Origin: Apostichopus parvimensis
Lineage: Eukaryota; Echinodermata; Holothuroidea; Aspidochirotida; Stichopodidae
DNA: 29,256 nt
Assembly (NCBI GenBank): GCA_000934455.1
Contig: KN882904.1
Span: 73,001-102,256, forward strand
Direction of reading: 5' to 3'
Shown: positions 10,289 through 24,051 of the stretch, piece after piece
Position numbering within the stretch: the first letter of the stretch is position 1
Layout: every line of letters begins with the position of its first letter
Made by a program: the position numbers and the translations under genes
The notes under the pieces: generated by a model
Databases searched by the model: none
What the model was told of the DNA's origin: nothing
The model's input: only the letters and a program-made list of their open reading frames with translations

Positions 10289-12813
10289 AAAGAAATAATC
10301 GTAATAAAAGAAAAAAAACAACCAACAACACAGTGCCCATTTTGAATTCTTCAAGTTTGACGAACAAGATCCCAGAAATATGTCTAAAAAATTACACACA
10401 TGGAATGATATGGATGTTTAACAATTGGAAGGCAATTGTGTGACTAAAAAAGAAACCAGGAAAGTTACAATGTACCAACAGGATTTGGTCATCATAACAA
10501 TGGTACCAAACGGTGAAAAGGGGGGGGGAGGGGTGGTTAGGGGTGAGGACAGTGACTGATGTCATAATTGGAGCATCTACTAATTCTGAACAGTGCCAAC
10601 ATCAAGTAATCACAAATCATCAGATGGCATAATTCTCTCATCACCATCCCGTACCCTACAACTCCCCCCCCCAACCCCCCTCCCCCATTCATCCACCCTA
10701 TGATAAAATACCCCTGCTTTTCTAAAGTCTTAAAAAAAAATTCCGGCACCCACTGTCATTAAGAACCGTCCAAAGACGCTAATTCTTTTCAAAAGTTTTT
10801 ACATTAAAATGTAAAAATTTATTCTGACATATTCCCTCAAAAACCAAAACGTTCATTTTGGTGGGGATACCATTCTTGCCCTGTTAATGCATATTCAATG
10901 CCTCAGTGAATATTTAAGTAGCACTTGTGACCTCAGAGGTCATAACATTACCTTGCAGTATGAAACAATTTTCTAAGTTTGAGGAAACCCTTGATGTACG
11001 TTTACTTCGTATAATTATTTACAGCCAAGAAAATAAGACCAGGGGAAAGATCCCTTAAGACCCCCCAGCCCAAAGTCCCTGTTCTCTAATTTAAATTTTA
11101 CCATAACCTGTCAAAATTACCATAGAAGATATGTACAGAAAGTATAAAGTAATATTCCAAAAAAAAAAAATGGGGGGGGAGGGAAAAACCATTTTACATG
11201 AAAAAAAATTTTACATGAAAAAATAAAAAGTGCATAATTGATACGATTAACTGATAGCCTGATACATAGAAATGTTAAGAAATGTTAAGAAAAGGGAAAA
11301 TGGAAACTTAAGGAAAAGGTAGTTTGAAGTTTGAGATATTAACCACCTTTTCAGCCCCCAAGAAAATCACTTCCTCAAGACGAAGAAGATAAAAAAAAAC
11401 CTTTAAAAATGTACGTGCTTTAAGCCAGGAAAAAAGTCAGCTAAAAGCAGCTGGTCAAATGTTTTTCCTTTTAATAATCTTTTAATAACTCTAGCCTCAC
11501 TTCAATTGATGTCCAATCACTCTAGTTTTCAAGTCTTGCAGATTTTTATGGGATGGAAGGGATGATGAAATATATCTCCCTGCCACGACAAAAAGAGGGG
11601 TAGGGCAAGGTAATGTGCTGGTAAGTTCTTGTGAAGACACAGCTTTCAGACAGCATTGCTATATTTTTGTCAAGCCTAGGCTCCATTTTCAATCATAAAT
11701 TCCTGTGTTAGGATATGAAAGTTTTGCTTGGTTGGGTAGGATATATATTAGGTACAGTGTATGGGAATTATTAGAGGCTGCTTATTGTATTGTTAAAAGT
11801 AGTAATGAAAATCAATTATTTTGCTCCGTTTTGACATTTATGCAACGGTTAAAACGACAATTTTTTGTGCTCGAATGCATCAGCGAGGAGGCTAACGTGG
11901 GGAAGTTTCATTGCAGACGGAACCACCCGTTTTCAGAAGGTAATTAAAAAAGTTAAGAAAGTTTCCAATCTGCTGCGACAAGCACTGGGGTAGATGGGGG
12001 GTGGGGATGTGAGATGACAACTGACCCTTTGCACTTCATCGCAGCTGAAAACAGCAAACAGTATGTGAAAAGTAAAATGCATTTCAATAAACTTTTGAAG
12101 ACATCTGGTGCGAGACAGTGTCATCCGCTAGCTTCCTTATTCAACAATACGGTTACCAAACTTTCTGATGCAAAAAGCTTTCAACACAGGTGTAACAATA
12201 TCACTGTTCGCACTGACAATTCACTTTAACGTCATTACTTTTTAGTTTTACGAGTTTAAGCGATGAGTATCGGGAACCATCATCGCTGTTCTTTCAGCGA
12301 TATTAAATATTAATTTTTTATTCTTCTTGAATGCTCTTCGCAGCTTTTACCGCCTTTTATGGCTATTTCTGTGTGCTGCCACCGCTTAGACTTAACTTGT
12401 GACCTACTGATGGATGTGACAAACTCGCCCCATTCTCCCAGGATGTTAAACATTGACTTTTAATACCACAGTTGGTCTGTACCCATAGAATAGAGTCAAC
12501 TCCCTGATATAACATATGTTATTTTGTGTTTTTTTCTTTGGAAATAGTTTAATGATCAAGCAAGATCACAGACCCTCCCCCTTTCCCCCTCCCACCCCCT
12601 CTCCCAAAGAAAGAAAAAGAAAGAAAATATAACAATGGGTTGTTTACATCGGTATCTTGTTGTGGAAGCTTTCATGCGGAAGAGGGCATATTAAAAAAAA
12701 AAAAATGAAAATGAAAAAAAAAAGGACAATATAGACAGTCGTCAGGTTTTGGGGGAGGGGGGAATGGGGGGGCATTAGAAATGCAGACCCTAGCCTAGAA
12801 TGACTTCGAAAAA

Positions 12814-12819
12814 TTTATT
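12814..12819 (-). promoter_or_regulatory. Candidate poly(A) signal AATAAA for the Rac transcript
   Basis: The plus strand reads TTTATT, which is a canonical AATAAA on the minus strand about 30 bases after the Rac stop codon. Using it would give a very short 3' UTR. Another AATAAA lies at 12317-12322 and would give a 3' UTR of about 0.5 kb. Sequence alone cannot decide between them. Confidence 0.35.
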
Positions 12820-12848
12820 GTCGCACTATACAAACGCTGATGAGGCCA

Positions 12849-16510
<3,662 letters not shown>

Positions 16511-16544
16511 TCAAAAAGAATAATGGCAAAATAGCTATTGACCT

Positions 16545-16770
16545 GCAATGACCTTTGACCTCCACAAAAACAAAAAGGAATCTGTTAATCCCTAAGTTGG
16601 AAGTACATACCAAGTCTGATGATTGTTGAAACTGTATTTTTGCAAGTTCAAGTCATGTTTCCAATGTTTTCAGATAATGAACTCTGTAGACCACACAACC
16701 TTTGACCTTCATAGAAAAGAATTTAGGTTCTTCTTAGGAGTAACAACATAACCTGTACCATGTACTTTTC
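16545..16770. repeat. Two diverged copies of a TTTGACCTCCA-type repeat
   Basis: The segment starting TGACCTTTGACCTCCACAAAAA (16549) and the one starting CAACCTTTGACCTTCATAGAAAA (about 16695) continue in parallel through AGG..TCT and a TACC-containing block. A related start occurs at about 15983. This looks like a short interspersed repeat present several times in and near the Rac gene. Confidence 0.5.
16549..16561 (-). promoter_or_regulatory. Perfect DR1 nuclear-receptor motif (AGGTCAAAGGTCA)
   Basis: The minus strand reads AGGTCA A AGGTCA, the consensus for RXR heterodimers and HNF4. It lies 185 bp into the probable first Rac intron. It is part of a dispersed repeat, so it may be a by-product of the repeat and not a working enhancer. 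Confidence 0.3.
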
Positions 16771-17030
16771 AATTATCACGTTTAAAAAACCAAGGCATCA
16801 CATATTAACTATCGGATAAATAAAATTCCTCCGTTTCGCCCTTCCCAGCAAAGAGTCAAAAATGAAAAGTTAACCCACTTCACACTGTATCTACAGTACT
16901 TATGACATGCTACTGTATGTGAGCAGTGTGGGCAATGACGCCATTAAAGGCAATATTGCATTAAAGCAATGACGTATGCCAACGTTTCAACAATAAGAAG
17001 GCAGATAAAATCCAATAAAACCTGCAAATT

Positions 17031-17960
17031 TGGGATGGTAAACCGTTTCGGAAATATTCAAAGCTCATGGATGAATAATCATCGTCATCCTACACTTGTC
17101 ACCAGCTGCACGGAGGAGGAGGAGGCAACTGATCATTATTAGCTGGAAATATATATACTCATGCTAACTGTACAGTGCACATATTAGCCCGGTGGATCGG
17201 TTGCCCTGAACATTGTGGTACGTCAGTGTTCAGACTATAAACTTATGTTAACTGTAAACCTGTTTTAACCTGTAACCTGTGTAAACCTGTTATAATATAT
17301 AACAAAATTCTCCAGATTTATTTCAAGAGCAAACAGTACAGTATATTTGTAATAAAGGTTTTGTATTCTTACACATTTTCATAATAGTCGATGTACTTAA
17401 TCATTCTCATGCCATCTTGCAGTGCAATTTTTTGATAAGCCAAAATTCACTGGTATATGAATTTTGTAGAGTCTGGTAAAGATATGGTAAAGATCTGGTA
17501 AAGATATGTCTGAAATTATGGCTATGCCTGATTCTAGAATCAGGCATAGCCATAATTTCAGACATATCTTTACCATTTGTGGGGACTATAGAAAATATTC
17601 ATTCTGCAGATGAAACATCTTAGAGCCATATCTTACTTTCTGATTTCAACTCTCCTTACTAAAGGGTCTATACATTGATTTGTCCAAAATCCCTGAGAGA
17701 TTTACCTCGTTTAACTAAACGAAATCAGAAGACACACACATCTTCAGCTGTTTCTAACTTTACAATGCATCTCGGTTCTAAGAGTCATCGATCTAATTCT
17801 TATCACAATCTAGATGACAACTGATATATGTTCAAAATGTAATTCGTAAAAAGAGATGGTAAAAATATGGTAAAAGAGTGTGTCATTGTCATGAAAAGAC
17901 ATGTAAGTATGACAACAGTAACAAATGAAGGGCTAAAGAAAGTCGTTCCTCTCATCTTCC
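17031..17960. repeat. Copy A of a roughly 1-kb duplication flanking the assembly gap
   Basis: This segment starts TGGGATGGTAAACCGTTTCG and ends at CTCATCTTCC right before the Ns. The same start and end occur in 18011-19197, with the same order of landmarks between them (the GGAGGA stretch, AGATTTATTT, the CAGGCATAGCC block, ACATGTAAGTATGAC). The copies differ by substitutions and several indels. Copy A lacks about 250 bp found in copy B and carries the long palindrome. Confidence 0.9.
17497..17574. repeat. Perfect 78-bp palindrome
   Basis: The two 39-base arms are exact reverse complements with no spacer; the centre is TCTAGA at 17533-17538. The outer ends are GGTAAAGATATG and CATATCTTTACC. 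The matching place in copy B (around 18765-18806) has only the right arm. Just before it, GGTAAAGATATGGTAAAGATC repeats the outer end of the arm. Confidence 0.95.
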
Positions 17961-18010
17961 NNNNNNNNNNNNNNNNNNNNNNNNNNNNNNNNNNNNNNNN
18001 NNNNNNNNNN
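17961..18010. other. Assembly gap of 50 N
   Basis: Fifty undetermined bases, a typical fixed-length scaffold gap of unknown real size. It sits exactly between two copies of the same sequence. Confidence 0.99.
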
Positions 18011-19197
18011 TGGGATGGTAAACCGTTTCGGAAATATTCAAAGCTCATGGATGAATAATCATCGTCATCCTACACTTGTCACCAGCTGCACGGAGGAGGA
18101 GGAGGAGGAGGCAACTGATCATTATTAGCTGGGAATATATATAATGTTGACTTTACAATGAATGCACATATTAGCCAGGTGGATCGGTTGCCCTAAACAT
18201 TGTGGTACGTCAGTGTTCAGACTGTAAACCTGTGTAAACCTGTAAACCTGTGTAAACCTGTAAACCTGTGTTAACTGTAAACCTGTGTAAACAGTGTTAA
18301 CTGTAAACCTGTGTAAACAGTGTTAACTGTAAACCTGCATTATGACCCTACAGCAACCCGATGGGGGCAACAATCAACCAGTTATCATGAGCACGATAAT
18401 GAGCACACGACCACATATTCCGTCAGGGGTATCATATGGGGTCGTGTCGGGATGGAAAGCGTCGCAAAACCACAGAGTGTAAATTTTGCGTGGGGAAACG
18501 TCGAAAAGTGTCGCTAGGGCGTCCTAACATTTTAGCTACATGTCAAAAATGACGTGCCAGCACTGTATGCAAAAATGTCAACGATACATTACAAAATTCT
18601 CCAGATTTATTTTAAGAGCAAACAGCTGTACAGTATATTTGTAAATGTTTTGTATACTTACACACCATTTTCATGGTTGTAGATGAACTTAATCATTCTC
18701 ATGCTATCTTGCTGTGCAATTTAGGATAAGCCAAAATTCACTGGGCTATATGAAATTTGTAGAGTCTGGAATCAGGCATAGCCATAATTTCAGACATATC
18801 TTTACCATTTGTGGGGACTATAGAAAATATTCATTCCATTCTACAGATGAAACATCTTAGAGCCAAATTTCTGATTTCGACTTTCCTTACTAAAGGGTCT
18901 ATACATTGATTTGTCCGAAGCCCCTGTGAGATTCACCTCTTTTAACTATTTAAAGGAATCAGAAGACACACACACTTTCAGCTGTTTCTAACTTTACATT
19001 ACATCTCAGTTCTAAGAGTCATCGATCTAATTCTTATCACAATCTAGATGACAACTGATATATATATGTTCAAAGTGTATTCGTAAAAAAAGATGGTTAA
19101 ACTATGGTAAAAGAGTGTGTCATTGTCATGAAAAGACATGTAAGTATGACAACAGTAACAAATGAAGGGCTAAAGAAAGTCGTTCCTCTCATCTTCC
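18011..19197. repeat. Copy B of the gap-flanking duplication
   Basis: It begins at the first base after the gap and matches 17031-17960 from end to end. It has a longer GGA run, an expanded GTAAACCTGT array (18222-18336), an extra segment at about 18338-18590, and only one arm of copy A's palindrome. The level of difference fits two alleles of a highly heterozygous animal as well as it fits a true tandem duplication. Confidence 0.9.
18222..18336. repeat. GTAAACCTGT-type tandem repeat
   Basis: Alternating units of CTGTAAACCTGTGT and AAACAGTGTTAA fill about 115 bp. The related array in copy A (about 17226-17290) is shorter and more degenerate, so the repeat number differs between the copies. 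Confidence 0.85.
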
Positions 19198-20624
19198 ATG
19201 TGTTCACTTCCCAAGTGTTCACAATTCCTGAAAACATCTGGAAATAAGGTGAATACCCTTCATTTCTACCCCTCTATACTTCATGGCTGAGTAAAAAGGC
19301 ATTGTTTATGGTAAATAAACTTGGGTGTAAGCCAACCATAACCACGACCCTTCTTCGCCAAACAGGGATAGAACAAGTGGGTATCAAACCATCTTTTCCA
19401 AACAATAAAGGAATTAAACAAAATAAACTTCAGGAAAGGAAGAGTAAACAGGAATTGGTCAAATGGAGATATGAGACTTTACAAGAAATGTGGACTAGAT
19501 GTCTATAGACCTACACTATTGTACTATTGACCTCTGGCTAGAACCAAACTGACCTATAGACTGTAGCTGGGTTCTGCATTGCCAAACTGAATGACCTTGG
19601 TTTTTTACACCACATTTTTTATTTCTCTGAGTTCCTTTTAAAAGAGACCTGATACTGAGAACAGGAAACGATCACAGCGTATTATATATATACGGCTCAG
19701 GCATACATGTGTAGTCCGTGTGTACGGTATGCACAACGTGTGTGTACATGTCTTGTGTGGGATTTGTGACCTCTAGAGGCTAAAACTGAACTGATACTAT
19801 GCTATATACTGCACGTCACATACAACATAAAGTGATGTAGTCCACTTACTGATCATTCATTTGTGTGACATTTGAACTATCTAACCATTTATTTCATGTA
19901 ATGGAACATTTCATGATCGAAGTACCCCTTGTATGTATGTGTACGTATATGTGTATGTTTATATATATATTGTGATACATCAAAATAAGGAATGAATTTT
20001 TATATTTAAACCCCATTTAATGGGTTAAAACTGAAGTTGCCATCGTCATTGGAAAAGAGGTAAAATTTAAGTTTAAATTTAAGTTTAAATTAAATAGTGC
20101 AGTAGAACTGTGGGCAACAGGTTTCCAAACAATTGTTTATAATCACATTTTGGGGGAAATAGTGTGTTATATAATTTCAGAGTGTAGTTAGTAAAAGATT
20201 TGTTGGTGATATCACCGGTAAGTGTGTTGCAGTCCACTTTAAAAGTTACATACATAATCCATCCCAGATCTAAGTAGGGTTCCCTAGTGAAATCGCGACA
20301 TGTACATGAATCGTACAGAAATACTTCTACGAAGCATTTTGTCTTGCCACTAGAGGTGCGATCGGCTGGTGATCAGTGGACAACAATTACAAGGATATCT
20401 TGATTCTTATATGCAAATTAGGCTACTAAAAACCAGGGTCTTTTGTCCTACAGTACCAAACAGTTGTTCACCCTCATCAATCTGCAGACTAACGCAAGAA
20501 CCCCCCCCACCCCCCAAAAAAAACACCATTAGAAGGCAAAGATTGTCCTCGCAGACTCGCCAAAACCGTCGGATGAGAACCCCGTCAAAAGTCACGTAGC
20601 TTCACTTCCAAGGGAAGATTCGGA

Positions 20625-20785
20625 AGGAAATGTTGGGTGGTGTCTCGGAGGTAAGGAATAGAGGGCGCAGTACTAGTGAAATGTTTCCAGACATGTAGCT
20701 TAGGTAGATGGGCGAAGTGCAAATGTAGTTTGGAGACAGGTAAGAGAGGAGCAAAGTCAAATGTGCAATCTTCCAGTACCTGCAA
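20625..20785. repeat. Dispersed repeat, copy 1 (GGAGACAGGTAAG family)
   Basis: Shares ordered blocks with 21480-21635: GGCGCAGT, GTGAAATGTTTCC, TTAGGTAGAT, GCAAATGTAG, TGGAGACAGGTAAG and GGAGGAG. Spacing is nearly conserved, so these are diverged copies of one element. No inverted-repeat ends recognised. Confidence 0.6.
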
Positions 20786-21442
20786 AATGGTATTCTTTGA
20801 AAATCAAACAAAACCATCACTACACGGTTCAGTTCTCCAGGCCGAAGCCAAGGCGACTTAAAAACTGACAAAACATTGATTAGTCATAGCGTTAAAGCAC
20901 TGGCACACTGTCCCAAATATCCACAATATTTTCGCCGTCAAGATGAGGAAGGGGGGGGGTCGTGATCAGTCTGGCAGTGTGCGGCAGGCTTAAGAGTTTA
21001 CTTCCTCATACAATCAATCACCAATCAAAATTCATTATGAGATGGGCCATCTTGCCACTACCATACATGTAAAGCACAGTAATTTCAGACAGTTCTTAAT
21101 GACACTACAATGCATGTTCTGCTGCAACAATATCCTGTCAAGGCAATGACGACGAATAGACCATATTTTTGGGGGGCTTTTTTCTTTTTGTGGTAAATGA
21201 CTTTCTACAAGTCATAGGGCATGTTCATAGAAGAAACACTGCATCACAGGAAGCAACCAGTTTCCTCTCTTTCTATTGTACATACCAAGAATTTCAAACT
21301 ACGGTTTTAGTACTGTGCACTATACTCCACCAACCCACACACACACACCCAATGCATCCTGCCTGTTCAAGTGCTGCACAGCCCAATACTGCATATATGG
21401 TAGGACTACAGTACATGTAAATCACACAAGAAAAACAGTTGT

Positions 21443-21490
21443 AAGCCTTGAGGATGGTAGATTTGGAAGCCTTGAGGATGGTAGATTTGG
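21443..21490. repeat. Perfect 24-bp tandem duplication
   Basis: Two exact adjacent copies of a 24-base unit beginning AAGCCTTGAGGATGG and ending GATTTGG. A plus-strand frame would read SLEDGRFG twice, but it is short and has no other support as coding. Confidence 0.9.
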
Positions 21491-21635
21491 AAGGAAGAGG
21501 TAGTAGGTGTTATGTGGGGGCGCAGTGCTAAAATGTTACCAACTGTTGTAGGCTAGGTAGATTATAGTGCATAAGTTGAATGGAGACAGGTAAGGGAGGA
21601 GTGAAGTAAATCCATACTGTACATTATCATATCAA
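21480..21635. repeat. Dispersed repeat, copy 2 (GGAGACAGGTAAG family)
   Basis: Diverged copy of the segment near 20625-20785: GGCGCAGTGCTAAAATGTTACC, CTAGGTAGAT, ATAAGTTGAATGGAGACAGG and GTAAGGGAGGAG occur in the same order. A weaker third copy is at about 23853-23985. Confidence 0.6.
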
Positions 21636-21834
21636 CATAGAAAACCCTCACTGAACACGGACTGATCCAGAAGTTATTTTCAACTTATCTATTCCCGCTG
21701 TCATTAATGTTCCTAAGCTATCAACACTACAATCATGTCTAAGTTAACAACTTCAAAAAACAGACACAACTGGCTTATTACCGTAGCAGCCATAAATTTA
21801 AATTCAAATTTGAATATTGTTTCACTTTACCTTT

Positions 21835-22105
21835 CACTCTCACCTCTTTTGCTCACCCTAGCCCTCTCTCACTACACCTCTCTTACCTTCCTTCCTTCCA
21901 TACCCTCCCTTTCTCCTTCTTGTCCTATAACTCCCCTCTCTTCCCCTACCCTCCCTCTTCCCCTACCCTCCCTCTTCCCCTACCCTCCCTCTTCCCCAAC
22001 CCTCCCTCTTCCCCTACTTCTGCTGTTCCTCCCTTTCCTCTACCTCTCCCCTACTCCTCCCTCTGTCTTTCCCTCCCCGCCCCCACCCTCTCCTTCATCC
22101 ATCTC
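21835..22105. repeat. Polypyrimidine tract with CCCCTACCCTCCCTCTT tandem units
   Basis: Roughly 270 bp that is almost all C and T on the plus strand. At its core (about 21935-22015) a 17-base unit close to CCCCTACCCTCCCTCTT recurs about four times. Such asymmetric tracts can form triplex (H-) DNA, which is a general property rather than something shown here. Confidence 0.85.
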
Positions 22106-23325
22106 CAAGGAGTAAAATTACTGCGAGATGTGAAAACATGCCAACAAACCATATTTTAATATGCTTTACCTTGATATCCAAATCAAGCCGCCATCTAAAC
22201 CTTTAACAGAGCCATTTTTATTTTTGCATGCTCATTTTGTTTTATTTTCAAACCCTTATAAATAACTCTGCCGATCCCACTGTTACGGTGAGCTTGGACG
22301 AAGAGTAGAGCAATTGTCGTGCGTACGGTACTACGTTATCCCCTGCCGTTGGAAACTCTTCATTTCTGTCGGGTAGAGTACTGCTAATGTGAGAACAGTT
22401 GAATTGAATTTCTATCCTGCACTTTTGTTTCCACACTTACAGCACTGACAATTATGAAAAATTAACATCACGGAAGTGTTCGATGTTTATGTGTAAGGGA
22501 ATACAGCAGATCACATGCACACGTCATATTAATTACCCTCATAATTTGCTGATAGCTACGTCACTAAAAGTGAACTGTTTCATTTTTGATACCGTTAACT
22601 TCTACATCTCATAACGAGCTGCCACAATTGAGCAATTTTTTCAAATTATTTTTTTTTCAAACGATTTTTCAGTTTTCTTCTTTCATGATTTGCCCTATTC
22701 AGATGATCACACCGAGCCAATTTGCCCCTATACTCAGTTCATTTGTTGTGTGTGATAATATCATTCAACAATCTGTTGATATTTTTCAAACAGCTCCTTT
22801 CGTTTCCAAGATGTACACATTTGAAGTTATGATAAAATCTGGGAAACTCATAACATATATGTGTGCGAACTATTTACATGGAAAATTGCACTCATCAAAA
22901 TTTCTTATTTTTAGCCCTTGATAAGTTAACCCCTAACTAAAGACCTTTAATACGTTTAAAATGTGTACTGTATGTACAGTACCATGAAACCACAATAGAG
23001 TAGTAATATTCATGATCCACCAGAAAGGTTAACCACCTGTGAGAAATTGACCGAAATGGACCTACTGAAGTGATCCCTCTTTGACAGGATTTTCGTCATC
23101 ATCATTCTGTTTTGATCCTTGGGTGTCCAAGAAGAGTAATAAACTATCAAGAGCGGTCTAAAACTATGGAGGACTGAATGACCATTAAAGGCATTTTAGA
23201 AATCCTTGGATGAAACAGTAAGAATCCATAGGGAGAGCTGGCAGATGGACTTGGAGAGTAGTTATGCCAAACTTGGACCTCTTCTGGTTCAAACTGGCCA
23301 TGGTGGTAGAATTTGAATACCGTCC

Positions 23326-23831
23326 TACTGTACTGTGCTAATACTGTACAGTGCTAATACTGTACTGTGTGAATACTGTACTAATACTGTACTGTATTGT
23401 GCTAGTTCTATACTGTACTGTACTGTGCGAATACTGTACTGTGCTGTGCAAATACTGTACTGTGCTAATACTGTGCTGTGCTAATGCTGTACTGTGCTAA
23501 AACTGTACTGTGCTAATTAATACTATACTGTACTGTGCTAATTAATACTGTACTGTGCTGTGCGAATATTGTACTGTGCTAATACTTTACTGTGCGAATA
23601 CAGTACTGTGCTAATACTGTACTGTGCTAATTAATACTGTACTGTGCTGTACGAATACTGTACTGTGCTGTGCTTATACTGTACTGTGCTTATACTGTAC
23701 TGTGCTGTACTGTGCGAATAATGTACTGTGCTAATACTGTGCTGTGCTTATACTGTACTGTACTGTGCGAATTCTGTTCTGTACTGTGCTAATACTGTAC
23801 TGTGATAATACTGTACTGTACTGTGCTAATA
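23326..23831. repeat. Minisatellite, unit about TACTGTACTGTGCTAA
   Basis: About 500 bp built from variants of TACTGTACTGTGCTAA, with internal changes such as GTGCGAA, TTAATACTG and GTGCTTA. Units contain the self-complementary GTAC and TTAA steps. There is no open reading frame of note. The array lies in the probable first intron or upstream region of the Rac gene. Confidence 0.92.
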
Positions 23832-23852
23832 TAAGTCAATGGAGCAATGAAT

Positions 23853-23985
23853 TGTGGTACGACACCTACAGTAGGTACTGTAGCTGACAGTGTGGTAGAT
23901 CTAGGAAAAGTGCTGTTGCCAAGTGGAGACAGGTAGAATAGTTATATATCAATATAAACTGTAAAGTACAGATGTAAACCACTTG
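23853..23985. repeat. Dispersed repeat, weak copy 3
   Basis: Contains GTGGTAGATCTAGG and AGTGGAGACAGGTAGA in the same order as the copies near 20.7 and 21.6 kb, but the rest is poorly conserved. It directly follows the minisatellite. Confidence 0.4.
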
Positions 23986-24038
23986 AAATCCTTGGAATAT
24001 ATGGAGCTCGTCGCCAACGTTTGCAATGCATATCCGCT

Positions 24039-24051
24039 AGGTCAAAGGTCA
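24039..24051 (+). promoter_or_regulatory. Perfect DR1 nuclear-receptor motif (AGGTCAAAGGTCA)
   Basis: An exact AGGTCA A AGGTCA on the plus strand, just past the minisatellite and the weak repeat copy. Function not shown. Confidence 0.3.

Larger units (their letters stand above)
8411..12813. other. Non-coding region downstream of the Rac gene
   Basis: Long stretch without recognisable exons. It includes G/C-rich tracts (8930-8995, 9470-9510, 9748-9770, 10520-10545, 10660-10690), AGGTAATGTT-type short repeats (9895-10005), the old repeat at 9030-9250 and A-rich runs. Part of 12.3-12.8 kb could be the Rac 3' UTR if the distal poly(A) signal is used. Confidence 0.55.

Noticed and set aside
17803..18058. 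Frames running through the N gap
   Set aside because: They contain undetermined residues and lie in duplicated non-coding sequence.
20341..20360. GTCTTGCCAC examined as a possible reverse complement of the Rac P-loop GKT
   Set aside because: The minus-strand translation does not give GDGAVGKT in any frame.
20585..20871. Overlapping minus-strand frames that look protein-like (LHLHFAHLPKLH, LSPNYICTSPIYLSYMSG)
   Set aside because: They fall in a dispersed repeat whose second copy near 21.5 kb does not keep the frame.
21735..22159. Pro/Ser/Leu-rich frames of 79 and 126 codons
   Set aside because: Products of the CT-rich tandem repeat, with no independent coding evidence.
22586..22921. 111-codon plus-strand frame
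   Set aside because: Phe/Ser/Ile-rich composition typical of AT-rich non-coding DNA; no recognisable features.
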